From Lentzea kentuckyensis (lineage in GTDB: Bacteria; Actinomycetota; Actinomycetes; Mycobacteriales; Pseudonocardiaceae): a DNA stretch of 57,760 nt. The position numbers and the translations under genes are program-made. How positions within the stretch are numbered: the first letter of the stretch is position 1; each line of letters starts with the position of its first letter. Below the pieces are notes generated by a model. That model did no database searches, was not told the DNA's origin, and was given only the letters and a program-made list of their open reading frames with translations. This document shows, piece after piece, positions 26,270 through 34,600 of the stretch. The DNA lies in assembly GCF_002150765.1 (NCBI RefSeq), contig NZ_MUYM01000024.1:1-57760 (forward strand), in the 5' to 3' direction.

Positions 26270-27028
26270 CTACCAGGCGCCCTCATCGCCGTACGCGGAG
26301 ATGAGGGCGGACCGGTAACCCATCAGGGCCGCGGCGACCTCACGTGGCTGGTGCGCCGGCCGCACCAGCCCTTCGCCGAGCACCTTCGGCCGGTCCACGC
26401 CGACTAACTCGGGCGAGCGCTTCAGCAGCCCCACGGCGATCTCGGCGGCGTCGGCGAGCATCTCCTCGCCCGGCAGTTCGATCATGTCGTTCATCAGCCC
26501 GCCCACGAACGACGGCAGCTTCTCCGGCACCGCGCACGCCAGCGCCACCAGACAGGCGACCCGTTCGGACGCCAGCGCCTCGAAGATCTTCGGGGCGCCC
26601 TGGGCGACGGCGTGCCGGGTCTGCGTCAGCCAGTCCGGCGCCGTCCGCGGCAGTTCCCGCCCGAGAGCGTTCCACCGGCGGTGCGTGCGCCGTCCGTCCT
26701 CAGTGAACCCCTTGCCCGCCAACGCCATGGCCGCCAGCAGGAAGATCACCCGATCGCGCACGTCGGCGGCGACCTTGTACGAGGCGCCGAGCTCGACGAG
26801 GTACGGCACGGCGCAGAACGAGGCCTCGGAGACCGTGTCGTCGGTCAGCAGCCGGTCGGCGAGCGACGAGAGCGCGTCGAGACGGACGTCGGCGCTGGAG
26901 TCCATCAGGGAGCGCAGCAGACGGGGCACGCGACCGGCGCCACCCCGGCCGTCGTACACCTCGACCCAGGAAATCCTGTCGAGTCCGCGCAACGGGTCAG
27001 GCCGTTGCCAGGCGCGCGGCAGCTCCAT
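26270..27028 (-). CDS. HEAT-repeat-like helical hypothetical protein
   Basis: A 252-residue all-helical protein with irregular HEAT/ARM-like units (RLLRSLMDSSADVRLDALSS; SEASFCAVPYLVELGASYKV; DAAEIAVGLLKRSPELVGVD). No enzyme motif. It is divergent from the C5 methyltransferase gene with 59 bp between the starts, and a perfect 16-bp palindrome lies in that gap. Proteins of this type are often scaffolds. A functional link with the methyltransferase is possible but unproven. Confidence 0.65.
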   Translation of the reverse strand: MELPRAWQRPDPLRGLDRISWVEVYDGRGGAGRVPRLLRSLMDSSADVRLDALSSLADRLLTDDTVSEASFCAVPYLVELGASYKVAADVRDRVIFLLAAMALAGKGFTEDGRRTHRRWNALGRELPRTAPDWLTQTRHAVAQGAPKIFEALASERVACLVALACAVPEKLPSFVGGLMNDMIELPGEEMLADAAEIAVGLLKRSPELVGVDRPKVLGEGLVRPAHQPREVAAALMGYRSALISAYGDEGAW

Positions 27029-27056
27029 AGGGCGGAAAGGTACGGGATGTCAGGGA

Positions 27057-27072
27057 AGGCTCCTCGGAGCCT
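27057..27072. promoter_or_regulatory. Palindrome between the HEAT-like and DNA methyltransferase genes
   Basis: AGGCTCC-TC-GGAGCCT has perfect 7-bp arms and is centred in the 59-bp divergent gap. It could be an operator shared by both genes, or a 5' hairpin of the methyltransferase mRNA ending 15 bases before its start. Confidence 0.45.
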
Positions 27073-27087
27073 CGCCCGTACGATCTC

Positions 27088-28296
27088 GTGGTGTCCTTCT
27101 CGGTGGCCGACATCTTCTCGGGTGCGGGCGGCATGAGCTACGGCTTCCACGCCCACCGCGACTTCCGGGTCGTCGGTGCCGCTGACGCGCAGATCGGCAA
27201 GCCTTCGTCGCGGTTGGGTTCGTTGCGCTGCAACGACACGTACCGCGCGAACATCGGCGTCGACCCGCTGGAGGTCGACCTCTCGAAAGTGTCCCCGGCG
27301 GCGTTGCGCGAGGTCTGGGGCCTCAAGCGCGGCGAGTTGGACGTCCTGCTCGCGTGCCCGCCGTGTTCGGGCTTCAGCCGCATCACCGCCCAGAACCACC
27401 TGCGCGACGACCCGCGCAACTCGCTGGTCGGCCGGATCGCCGTCTACGCGGAGGAGCTGCGCCCGAAGGTCGTGCTCGTCGAGAACGCCCGCGAGCTCGT
27501 CAAAGGCAAGCAGCGGCACCACTTCGACAGCCTGGCGCAGGACCTGACCAGCCTCGGCTACTCGGTCGCCGGCGGCACGCACATGCTGTCCAAGTTCGGC
27601 CTGCCGCAGCTGCGCGAGCGGACGTTGATGGTCGCCGTGGACGCCGGTCTGCCGTTGCTCACGCTGGACGACCTCTGGGCGGGCCGGGTCATCCGGCCGT
27701 CCGCGATCACGGTCCGGCGCGCGATCGGCAAGCTGCCGGTCATCGAGGCCGGCGTCGCGGACCTGGAAGACCCCATTCACGTGTCGCCGACCTTTTCTCA
27801 GGACCGCAGTCTGGAACGAATGCGTGCAATTCCCGCGAACGGTGGTTCGTGGGCGGATCTGCTCAGGTCTCCGGAGACCGCTGAGTTGTTGAATCCGGCA
27901 CAACGCAAGATCGTCGAACAGCAGAACTGGGGTTCGCACCCCGATGTCTACGGCCGGATGTGGTGGGACGAACCGGCCCGCACGATCAAGCGGGAATGCG
28001 GCCACGTCGGTAACGGCCGTTATGCCCACCCCGAGCAGCACCGGCTGTGCACGGTCCGGGAGATGGCGCTGCTGCAAGGGTTCCCGCGGCAGTTCCGGTT
28101 CGACGTCTCGATTCTCGGGAACGCCTACCGGCACGTCGGCGACGCCGTTCCGCCGCTGATCGCCTACCAGTTGGCCGGGCTCACCAGGTGGATTCTCACC
28201 GGCCGCCGCCCGGAGCCGCGGGAGATGTGTCTACGAGGCACTTCACTGCGTCCCGGCGACATTCGGCCGGTGGAAGTTACCGAAATGGTGGCGTAG
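27088..28296 (+). CDS. Solitary DNA (cytosine-5) methyltransferase
   Basis: A 402-residue C5 methyltransferase. Motif I is VADIFSGAGGMSYGF near residue 6, motif IV ACPPCSGFSRI near residue 89 with the catalytic Cys, motif VI VLVENARELV near 130 (ENV changed to ENA), motif VIII LPQLRERTLMVA near 172, motif IX REMALLQGFP near 325, and motif X GNAYRHVGDAVPP near 345. The target-recognition region is short (about residues 190-310). No restriction nuclease or very-short-patch repair gene is adjacent. GTG 27091 is an equally good start. Target sequence unknown. Confidence 0.9.
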   Translation: MVSFSVADIFSGAGGMSYGFHAHRDFRVVGAADAQIGKPSSRLGSLRCNDTYRANIGVDPLEVDLSKVSPAALREVWGLKRGELDVLLACPPCSGFSRITAQNHLRDDPRNSLVGRIAVYAEELRPKVVLVENARELVKGKQRHHFDSLAQDLTSLGYSVAGGTHMLSKFGLPQLRERTLMVAVDAGLPLLTLDDLWAGRVIRPSAITVRRAIGKLPVIEAGVADLEDPIHVSPTFSQDRSLERMRAIPANGGSWADLLRSPETAELLNPAQRKIVEQQNWGSHPDVYGRMWWDEPARTIKRECGHVGNGRYAHPEQHRLCTVREMALLQGFPRQFRFDVSILGNAYRHVGDAVPPLIAYQLAGLTRWILTGRRPEPREMCLRGTSLRPGDIRPVEVTEMVA

Positions 28297-28606
28297 ATCT
28301 CTGAACCGAAGGTGTCGATCATCCGTAGCGGGACGCGGCTATTGATAACTGTTCGGCAACGAATCTAACGTCACCTGACAAAAGGAATGCATCGCGGACC
28401 TATCCACTGTGGACACGCTGAGTAGATTTCCGCTGGTCACGACCGGTATGTGATAGTCGTTATACCTCACCCAGTCGTGTGACACCCCATCGGATAGTGT
28501 CCGCTCGCTTCCTGTCGGTTCAGTGTCGATGACGACGTGCCGACCGTCCCGACGGGCGAACTGACTTTCTACGCGTTCGGGCTAACTTCAGCGAGCAAGG
28601 AGACCC
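28297..28606. other. 310-bp non-coding region upstream of the thioester adhesin gene
   Basis: No gene is visible. It is less GC-rich than its surroundings. A weak core promoter may be CTGACT (28561-28566), a 16-bp spacer and TAACTT (28583-28588), with an AAGGAG ribosome site before ATG 28607. The short palindrome TCCACTGTGGA lies near 28403. The length of this region suggests complex control of the surface protein, but no regulator site can be named. Confidence 0.4.
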
Positions 28607-29821
28607 ATGGCTTCCCGGTTGAGGATCGGTGCCGCGCTGCTCGGCGCCACCGCCGCCCTGGCATTCACGACCCTTCCGGCGCACGCGGACGTCGTCATCA
28701 AGCCGGACCGCGGCGGCCAGGAGAAGGGCCACGACGTGGTCCTGAAGCCGGTGGGCAACATCAGCGACCCGAACGAGCTCCGTCAGGGCACTGAGATCAT
28801 CAAGCTCCGCATCGAGGACGACAAGGACCGCTCGAACGTCCTCACGTACTGCGTTGAGCTTCCGACGCCGCTCGAGGACTCGGACGCGCTCAAGGAAGCG
28901 CCGTGGGGCACGCACCCGAACCCCAAGTCGAAGTTCCCGCAGAACGCGGGCAAGGTCCTCTGGATCCTGCTGAACTCGTACCCCGGCAAGTCGATGGACG
29001 AGGTCAAGAAGGCGTTCGGCGACCAGTTCGACAAGAAGGAGACGATCGCCGCCACGCAGGCCGCGATCTGGCACTTCTCGGACGACGCCGAGCTGGACGC
29101 GGACAGGACCAACAACGACGACATCGTGAAGCTGTACGAGCGCCTGATCAAGGACGCCGCGGCCAACGAGATCAAGGACCAGCCGAAGCCGACGCTGGAG
29201 ATCGAGCCGGCGTCCAAGTCCGGCAAGACCGGCGAGAAGATCGGCCCGTTCAAGGTCACCACGACCGCGTCCGAGGTCAAGCTGACCGCGAACCTGCCTG
29301 ACGGTGTGACCATCACCGACGAGAAGGGCAACCCGCTCGCGGTGCAGAAGAAGGGCGACAAGGAACTCGCCGTTCAGGGCACCGGCGAGAAGGTCTCCGA
29401 GTTCTTCGTGAACGTCCCGGCGAACGCGCCGGCCGGCAGCGCCGCGTTCCAGCTCTCGGCCGAGGCCGAGATCGCGATCGGCCGCCTGTTCGTGGCGCAC
29501 AACCCGAAGCAGGAAGACAAGGCGCAGTCGCTCGTCGTCGCGCAGCCGCAGAAGGCCAAGGTCGAGAAGGAAGGCAAGGCCGACTGGGCGGTCGAAGCCA
29601 AGCCGTCCGAGCCGACCACGCCGACCACCACGACCACGACGACGACCACCACCACGACGACCACGACCACCACGCCGGCCAACCCGGCTCCGGGTGGCGG
29701 TGAGGACAACCTGGCTTCGACCGGTGCCTCGATCCTGTGGCCGCTCGTCGGCGGTCTGGCGCTCGTCGGCGCTGGTATCGGTGCGCTGTTCGTCGTGCGC
29801 CGCAAGAAGGCCGGTGCCTGA
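28607..29821 (+). CDS. Thioester-domain (TED/TQXA) adhesin with LAXTG wall anchor
   Basis: A 404-residue surface protein. The signal peptide is 1-27 (ending AHA-D). The thioester domain has Cys82 in LTYCVELPTPLE and Gln151 in IAATQAAIWHFSD, the two residues that form the internal Cys-Gln thioester used to bond covalently to host or surface amines. A stalk domain (about 190-310) follows, then a Thr-run of about 18 residues (29620-29680), a Pro/Gly hinge, and LASTG at residue 369 with a hydrophobic helix and RRKK tail: a class E sortase signal. ATG 28607 has AAGGAG upstream. Monocistronic, ending in a strong hairpin. Confidence 0.92.
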   Translation: MASRLRIGAALLGATAALAFTTLPAHADVVIKPDRGGQEKGHDVVLKPVGNISDPNELRQGTEIIKLRIEDDKDRSNVLTYCVELPTPLEDSDALKEAPWGTHPNPKSKFPQNAGKVLWILLNSYPGKSMDEVKKAFGDQFDKKETIAATQAAIWHFSDDAELDADRTNNDDIVKLYERLIKDAAANEIKDQPKPTLEIEPASKSGKTGEKIGPFKVTTTASEVKLTANLPDGVTITDEKGNPLAVQKKGDKELAVQGTGEKVSEFFVNVPANAPAGSAAFQLSAEAEIAIGRLFVAHNPKQEDKAQSLVVAQPQKAKVEKEGKADWAVEAKPSEPTTPTTTTTTTTTTTTTTTTTPANPAPGGGEDNLASTGASILWPLVGGLALVGAGIGALFVVRRKKAGA

Positions 29822-29842
29822 GTAATCAGCACCCCCTAGACG

Positions 29843-29878
29843 AACGCCCCCAGGGTCCGCGCCGGTCCTGGGGGCGTT
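29843..29878 (+). terminator. Terminator after the thioester adhesin
   Basis: Perfect 12-bp arms AACGCCCCCAGG and CCTGGGGGCGTT with a 12-base loop, ending in GTTTG. It lies 21 bp after the stop. Confidence 0.85.
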
Positions 29879-29901
29879 TGCCGTTTCCCCGCTTGCCGGG
29901 A

Positions 29902-29954
29902 TGCACGCGGGGACCCTTCGTGCACTCCTGGTGCACGAAAGCTCCCCGCGTGCA
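29902..29954. repeat. Intergenic inverted repeat between convergent genes
   Basis: Arms TGCACGCGGGGA (29902-29913) and TCCCCGCGTGCA (29943-29954) are perfect. A second inner pair TTCGTGCAC / GTGCACGAA continues the stem around a TCCTG loop. It lies 3 bp from the 3' end of the minus-strand propeller gene and may act as a terminator in both directions. The form resembles dispersed intergenic hairpins rather than a simple terminator. Confidence 0.65.
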
Positions 29955-29957
29955 CTA

Positions 29958-31295
29958 CTAGCGGCGGCTGATGCCCGCCACGCTGATGTCGCCGTCCGCG
30001 ATGGCTACGTCGCGGTTGGACGAAGCGCCGGAGAAGATCGCCCGCGCCGGGTCGCGGAAGTTCTCCACGATCTCGACGCGCTGCACCGGCTTGGCCGTCG
30101 GGATCACGGTCTCCGGCGTCCACGTGCAGCCGAACCGCACCAGGTAGGTGTTCACGTTCGGCTTGCCGTCCTCGGTGGCGTAGACGCGCCAGGTGAACGG
30201 GTCGACCGGCTCCATCTCACGGGTGCGCAGGCCCCGTGCGACCTCCTTGGTCTCCCACGCGCGACCGTTCCAGGTGGACAGGTAGTTGCGCAGCGGCCCG
30301 TTGTCCGGATCGCCCATGAACCACAGCAGGAACGGCCGGCCCAGCGTCGTGCCCACGAGCTGGATGTAGTCGGGGGACTTCACCGCGTTCGGCAGGGTCA
30401 GCGGGGTCTCCGCGACCTTCAGGTACTGCTCCTGGTCGGCGTCGTCGATCTGGGTGCCCAGATCCTTTCCGGACGCCGAGTAGAAGTGCAGGTTCCTCGG
30501 GTCGAACCACGCGTAGTAGAGGTTGCGGTGGTACCGGTCGTGCAGATGTCCTTCGGTGCCACCACCCGCGAGCGTGTAGACGATCCGCACGCGGCCGTTG
30601 TCCTCCTGACGCAGCTGACCGATGTAGATCTCGTTCATGTTGTCCGCGCGGGAGGTCGAGCCGATCGCGAACCGGTCACCGGTCAGTTCCGTGGAGGTCT
30701 TCCACGTCTTGCCGTTGTCCTTCGACACCACGTAGAGCATCGGACGCGTGTCCGTGGGCGTCGTGTGGTCGAGGTCGCGGGTCGTCTCGCGGTAGAAGAC
30801 GTAGATCGTGCCGTCACGGGTGACGAACGGCATCGGGTACGTGGCCGCGTTTTTCGAAATCAGCGTCTCTTCCCAGACGCCGTCGGCCGAGTTGGCCTGG
30901 GGCGAGCGGGACATCCGCAGCTCGATGTTGTGCATGCCGCGGAAGATCAGCAGGTGCCCGTCCCCGGCCTGGACCATGGTCGGGTAGTTGTGCGAGTCCT
31001 TGTCCCCGTCCGCGACCCGGTTGGGCGCGGACCAGGTGGACTTGCGGTGGTCGTACGACTGGACGTAGCTGTCCTCGTACTGCCCGGCCCAAGAGATGAA
31101 GGTCTTGCCGGCTTTGCGGTCGTAGACCCCACCGGCGACCGGCCGCCGGTCACTGCGGGCCGCGACGTTCGTGGCCGTCGTCGTCACCGTGAACTTCGCT
31201 TGCCCCTGAGCATCGGCCGTGGCGTGGGCCGAAGGGACCGCGACGAGCGGCAACAGCAGTACAGCGGACATAACTCCACGCAGGAGCCGTGTCAT
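29958..31295 (-). CDS. Secreted BNR-4 repeat beta-propeller protein (sialidase/polysaccharide-lyase-like)
   Basis: A 445-residue exported protein. The signal peptide is 1-26 (MTRLLRGVMSAVLLLPLVAV, cleaved near AHA). The body has repeated BNR/propeller blades with Asp-box-like and Trp segments (KTFISWAGQYEDSYVQSYDH; HNYPTMVQAGDGHLLIFRGM; LYVVSKDNGKTWKTSTEL). The layout is that of BNR_4 proteins, which include ulvan and other polysaccharide lyases as well as non-catalytic glycan binders. ATG 31295 has AGGAGG 9 bases upstream. It faces the thioester adhesin across a double hairpin region. Substrate not determined. Confidence 0.75.
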   Translation of the reverse strand: MTRLLRGVMSAVLLLPLVAVPSAHATADAQGQAKFTVTTTATNVAARSDRRPVAGGVYDRKAGKTFISWAGQYEDSYVQSYDHRKSTWSAPNRVADGDKDSHNYPTMVQAGDGHLLIFRGMHNIELRMSRSPQANSADGVWEETLISKNAATYPMPFVTRDGTIYVFYRETTRDLDHTTPTDTRPMLYVVSKDNGKTWKTSTELTGDRFAIGSTSRADNMNEIYIGQLRQEDNGRVRIVYTLAGGGTEGHLHDRYHRNLYYAWFDPRNLHFYSASGKDLGTQIDDADQEQYLKVAETPLTLPNAVKSPDYIQLVGTTLGRPFLLWFMGDPDNGPLRNYLSTWNGRAWETKEVARGLRTREMEPVDPFTWRVYATEDGKPNVNTYLVRFGCTWTPETVIPTAKPVQRVEIVENFRDPARAIFSGASSNRDVAIADGDISVAGISRR

Positions 31296-31462
31296 GTGGC
31301 GTGTCCTCCTGGTTCTGGCCGCGACGGCGGCCGACCAGGCGGCGGCAGGGGACATCCTCGTTGTCACCCAGCCGACTTGTCCAGGCGGAGTTAGCGTGAT
31401 CGTTGGCTATCAACACGCGGGGCCTACTCGGGTACTCTGCGTCAGAAGCGGAGGAGCACCAC

Positions 31463-31636
31463 ATGAACTTCGACGAGATCAAGAACAAGGCCATGGACCT
31501 GGCTCAGGAGCACCACGAGCAGGTCGACAAGGGCGTGGACGCTGCGGCGGACTTCGTCGCGGGCAAGTTCGGTCACGAAGAGCAGGTCGACTCGGTCGCC
31601 GAGAAGATCAAGGACATCCTCCCGGGTGGGCAGTGA
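31463..31636 (+). CDS. MT0933/Rv0909-like small antitoxin-family protein
   Basis: A 57-residue acidic helical protein (MNFDEIKNKAMDLAQEHHEQ; VDAAADFVAGKFGHEEQVDS) that fits the MT0933-like antitoxin family of actinobacteria. Members are annotated as antitoxins by analogy with Rv0909. No toxin gene of the partner type lies beside it, so a toxin-antitoxin role here is doubtful; many copies look like general stress proteins. ATG 31463 follows GGAGGAGC. It is followed by the glycolipid-binding-like gene on the same strand. Confidence 0.75.
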   Translation: MNFDEIKNKAMDLAQEHHEQVDKGVDAAADFVAGKFGHEEQVDSVAEKIKDILPGGQ

Positions 31637-31713
31637 ACTCCTTCAACGCCACTGACGCAGGGCGGGTCACCTCCAGCGGAGAGACCCGCTCTCCTTCTGC
31701 CCGCAGGCCAGAG

Positions 31714-32274
31714 ATGATCACCTGGCAGGGCCTCCACGAGCCGCGGCTGGAGCAGGTCCGCCTGCTCCTGTCGAGCGACCAACGCCTGCGTGCCTCCGGT
31801 CGCATGGTCGCCGCCGGCCCCGACGAGCAGTTCAACGCCTCCTTCGAGGTCTCCGTCGGCGAGAGCGGCCAGGTCAACCGGCTGCTGCTGCGCACGGCCA
31901 CCGTCCTCGAAGAGCGCCAGTGCTCTCTGTCGAGGACCGAGGACGGCGCCTGGCTCGTCGACCACGGCCAGGGTGCCAAGCGCGAGACGTTCAACGGTGC
32001 GCTGGACGTCGACGTCCAGTTCGCGGTGCTGTTCAACACCATCCCGATCAGGCGCCTCAACCTGCACCGCGAGGAGGGCCAGTTCGACCTCCCCGTCGTG
32101 TGGGTGTCGCTGCCCGAACTGACGGTGAAGGCCGTGACGCAGTCGTACAAGACGGTGTCCGTCGCGGACGACGTCTCGGTGGTGCGGTTCAAGAGCGGCG
32201 GGTTCGAGCAGAACATCAAGGTCGACCCGAACGGCCTCGTCGTCGACTACCCGTTGATCTCGAAGCGCATTTAG
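31714..32274 (+). CDS. Putative glycolipid-binding domain protein (PF06475-like)
   Basis: A 186-residue cytosolic protein that opens MITWQGLHEPRLEQVRLLLS, the usual start of the family, and continues as a single beta-rich domain (LLLRTATVLEERQCSLSRTE; IPIRRLNLHREEGQFDLPVV; YKTVSVADDVSVVRFKSGGF). The crystallised relative is a Pseudomonas protein thought to bind glycolipid; cellular role unknown. GTG 31633, overlapping the antitoxin stop, would add 27 residues of poor quality, so ATG 31714 is preferred. It may be co-transcribed with the antitoxin-like gene. Confidence 0.75.
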   Translation: MITWQGLHEPRLEQVRLLLSSDQRLRASGRMVAAGPDEQFNASFEVSVGESGQVNRLLLRTATVLEERQCSLSRTEDGAWLVDHGQGAKRETFNGALDVDVQFAVLFNTIPIRRLNLHREEGQFDLPVVWVSLPELTVKAVTQSYKTVSVADDVSVVRFKSGGFEQNIKVDPNGLVVDYPLISKRI

Positions 32275-32306
32275 AAGGCTTCCAAGAAGTACTTCCTTCG
32301 TGGCGA

Positions 32307-32331
32307 GTCGCATCCAAACGATGGATGCGAC
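32307..32331 (+). terminator. Hairpin before the Scr1-type regulator gene
   Basis: GTCGCATCC and GGATGCGAC form a perfect 9-bp stem with an AAACGAT loop. The 10-bp palindrome GAAGTACTTC (32285-32294) lies just before. One may end the upstream unit and the other be an operator of the regulator. Confidence 0.5.
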
Positions 32332-32357
32332 AGGCCCTGGGCTTCTAGCGTCCGACC

Positions 32358-33191
32358 ATGCCGAAACGATTCTCGAGCGTGGTGGGGCGCTCGTTCGGTG
32401 ATGGCGTCCGCGACGCCATCCAGTCCGCCGGGGTGACCCAGGCCAAGGCCGCCGAGTTGCTCGGCTGGGAGCAGGCGAAGGTCTCCGACCTGGTCAACGG
32501 CAAGGGCGGGGTCACCGAGGTCGAGCTCGCGATGCTGCTCGGCCTGTGCGGTGTGAAGCCGGACGAAGCCCGCCGCCTGCTCGCCTTGTACAAGGAGTCA
32601 CGCGAGAAGGGCTACCTCGAATTCGCCGAGGACGGCGTGTTGAGGCCCCAGCCCACGTTGATGGAGCAGGAGCGCCACGCCAACAACCTCGTCGTCTGGT
32701 CGCTGAACCTCATCCCCGGCCTCCTTCAGATCGACGCCTACATCCGGGCGGCTTGTGAGCGATCGGTGTTGGGGGCCGACCCGCTCGTCATCGAATCGGT
32801 GATCAAGACGAAGCTGGCGCGGCAGGCTGTCCTTCATCGCAGTCGAGAGTTCGTCTTCTACATCCACGAACACGCGATCCGGCTCCCGGTCGGCGGCGAG
32901 GAAGTGATGAAGGCGCAGCTGCTTCACATCCTGGCGATGACCGTCCGGCCCTACCTGACCGTCCGCATCATTCCGGTGGCGGTTGGCGCGCACGCGGGCT
33001 CGGCGGGCTCCTTCACACGGCTGAGGTACGAGAAGTTCGAGCCGGTGATCTTCGTCGAAGGTGGCAGAACCGGCCTCTTCCTCGAGGACAAGGACAGCGT
33101 CACCTACTACGACGCCGTGATTGAGCGGCTCGATCAACTGGCCTTGGATGAGGAAGAATCGAGGGCGCTGATCACCAGCATCGTGTCCTGA
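32358..33191 (+). CDS. Scr1-family XRE regulator with DUF5753 domain
   Basis: A 277-residue protein. An XRE-type helix-turn-helix occupies residues 15-65 (TQAKAAELLGWEQAKVSDLV) and the DUF5753 effector domain residues 95-270 (NNLVVWSLNLIPGLLQIDAY; GSAGSFTRLRYEKFEPVIFV). Actinobacterial genomes carry many such regulators, each paired with a small DUF397 protein; the pair behaves like an antitoxin/toxin-style regulatory unit and in Streptomyces (BldB/WhiJ type) affects development. Its partner starts 14 bp downstream with its own GGAGG site. Confidence 0.88.
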   Translation: MPKRFSSVVGRSFGDGVRDAIQSAGVTQAKAAELLGWEQAKVSDLVNGKGGVTEVELAMLLGLCGVKPDEARRLLALYKESREKGYLEFAEDGVLRPQPTLMEQERHANNLVVWSLNLIPGLLQIDAYIRAACERSVLGADPLVIESVIKTKLARQAVLHRSREFVFYIHEHAIRLPVGGEEVMKAQLLHILAMTVRPYLTVRIIPVAVGAHAGSAGSFTRLRYEKFEPVIFVEGGRTGLFLEDKDSVTYYDAVIERLDQLALDEEESRALITSIVS

Positions 33192-33204
33192 GGAGGCGCT
33201 TGGC

Positions 33205-33366
33205 ATGTCGATGTGGCGGAAGAGCAGCTACAGCCCGGACCAACAGGACTGCGTCGAGGTCGGTCGTGGTGTCGGCATCCGGGACAGCAAGGCGCCGACC
33301 GCGCACCTGCCCGTCTCGGACAAGGCGTGGTCGGCGTTCCTCGCTGACGTGAAGGCCGATCGCTAG
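33205..33366 (+). CDS. DUF397 small protein, partner of the Scr1-type regulator
   Basis: A 53-residue protein. The family signature is clear: WRKSSYSPDQQDCVEVGRGV, then GIRDSKAPTAHLPVSDKAW and AFLADVKADR. GAGGAGG lies 9 bases before ATG 33205. It directly follows the XRE/DUF5753 gene, the standard order. In the characterised pairs the DUF397 protein is the putative toxin-like or co-regulatory partner. Confidence 0.88.
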   Translation: MSMWRKSSYSPDQQDCVEVGRGVGIRDSKAPTAHLPVSDKAWSAFLADVKADR

Positions 33367-33420
33367 CCGGTCAGACTTCCGTAAGGGTCGGCGCGGCTTC
33401 CTGGTGGCTACGGTCGGAGC

Positions 33421-34575
33421 ATGCGGAAGTTGGTGCTGGCCGTGGTCCTGCTCGTCAGCGGATGTGTCGCACCGGCGGTGACCGCACCAGTGGCGCCCGC
33501 ACTGCCCGCGCAGCCGCCGGGTGCCCCCACGTGGGCTCCGTGGCCGGCCGCGCTGCACGACGCCCGGCACAGCGGATCGTCCACATCGGATGGTCCTGTT
33601 CGCGGAACCGTTCGATGGCGGCGAAACCTCGAAGGCGCTGTCACCCCCGGCCCCGTCATCGGCGCCGACGGCACCATCTACGCGTCGTCCACCGCCGGCG
33701 TCCTGCACGCCATCGATCCTGCCTCCGGCCAGGACCGCTGGACCTATGACTCGAAGGACACCGGCGGCGGTGATCTCTCCGTGTCGCCACTGGTGTTGCC
33801 CAGCGGGGACATCGTGTGGCCGACCCCAGGTCCGCTCCTGCTCGTCCTGTCCTCGTCGGGCAGGCGGCTCTGGTCCGTCGAGCTACCTGGAATCCCGACC
33901 TCGCCTGCCTCCGTCGATGGCAGTCGCATCTACGTCGGCGACACCTCCGGCCACGTCAGTGCCATCGACTCCCGGACCCGAAGTCTGCTGTGGACAGTCG
34001 ACGTGGGCCGGGTGTCCTACGGATCGGTCGTCACCGACGGCACTCGGATCTACACCACCGCGAACTCCGGTGTCACCGCCGTCGACACCGACGGCACCGT
34101 TGCATGGCAGCGCGACCCCGGCGACGACATCACCGAGGTCTCCGCCGGTCTGGCCCCTGACGGCACGGTTCTGCTGGGTACCAACGGTTCCCGTGAATGG
34201 GCCTACCGCCCTGACGGCTCCCCGGCGTGGAACGTCCCGCGCTTCATCACCTACTCGTCCCCGGCCGTCACCGCCACCGGTCTCGCCTACATAGGCGACC
34301 ACGGCGGCACCGTCTCCGCCTTCGACGTCCGGACCGGCCGGATAGTCAGGTCGTACCACCTCAACGGAGAGCAGATCTGGAGCTCCACCATCGTCGACCG
34401 CAACTACCGGCTGTACTACGCCAACCAGGTCGGCCACGTCTACGGCCTCACCCCGGAGGGCGGGGTGTTGTTCGACGTGAACGTCGGCGGTCCCGTCGAT
34501 TCCTACCCCGCCCTCTCCGCCGACGGCGCCCTGGTCGTCGGCTCTCGCAACGGTGTCCTGACGTCGATCGGCTGA
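33421..34575 (+). CDS. PQQ-like beta-propeller lipoprotein
   Basis: A 384-residue lipoprotein: lipobox LLVSGC with lipidated Cys15, then a Pro/Ala-rich linker and PQQ-type propeller blades with the usual DGTIYASSTAGVLHAIDPAS and SRIYVGDTSGHVSAIDSRT repeats, each ending in a Trp-containing strand. It resembles BamB/outer-layer propeller proteins; in Gram-positive bacteria these are extracytoplasmic scaffolds. No quinone-binding residues can be confirmed, so it is probably not a dehydrogenase. ATG 33421. Monocistronic; convergent with the S9 peptidase. Confidence 0.85.
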   Translation: MRKLVLAVVLLVSGCVAPAVTAPVAPALPAQPPGAPTWAPWPAALHDARHSGSSTSDGPVRGTVRWRRNLEGAVTPGPVIGADGTIYASSTAGVLHAIDPASGQDRWTYDSKDTGGGDLSVSPLVLPSGDIVWPTPGPLLLVLSSSGRRLWSVELPGIPTSPASVDGSRIYVGDTSGHVSAIDSRTRSLLWTVDVGRVSYGSVVTDGTRIYTTANSGVTAVDTDGTVAWQRDPGDDITEVSAGLAPDGTVLLGTNGSREWAYRPDGSPAWNVPRFITYSSPAVTATGLAYIGDHGGTVSAFDVRTGRIVRSYHLNGEQIWSSTIVDRNYRLYYANQVGHVYGLTPEGGVLFDVNVGGPVDSYPALSADGALVVGSRNGVLTSIG

Positions 34576-34600
34576 CAGTCGTGCGTGGTCAGGTCGTGAC

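Noticed and set aside
28395..28425. DnaA boxes near TATCCACTGTGGACAC
   Set aside because: Similar CCACTGTGG motifs occur inside genes (for example near 35530 and 36610), so it is not distinctive.
29620..29685. CRISPR-like or tandem DNA repeat
   Set aside because: It is an ACC/ACG codon run encoding the Thr hinge of the adhesin; no spacers. No CRISPR array was seen anywhere.
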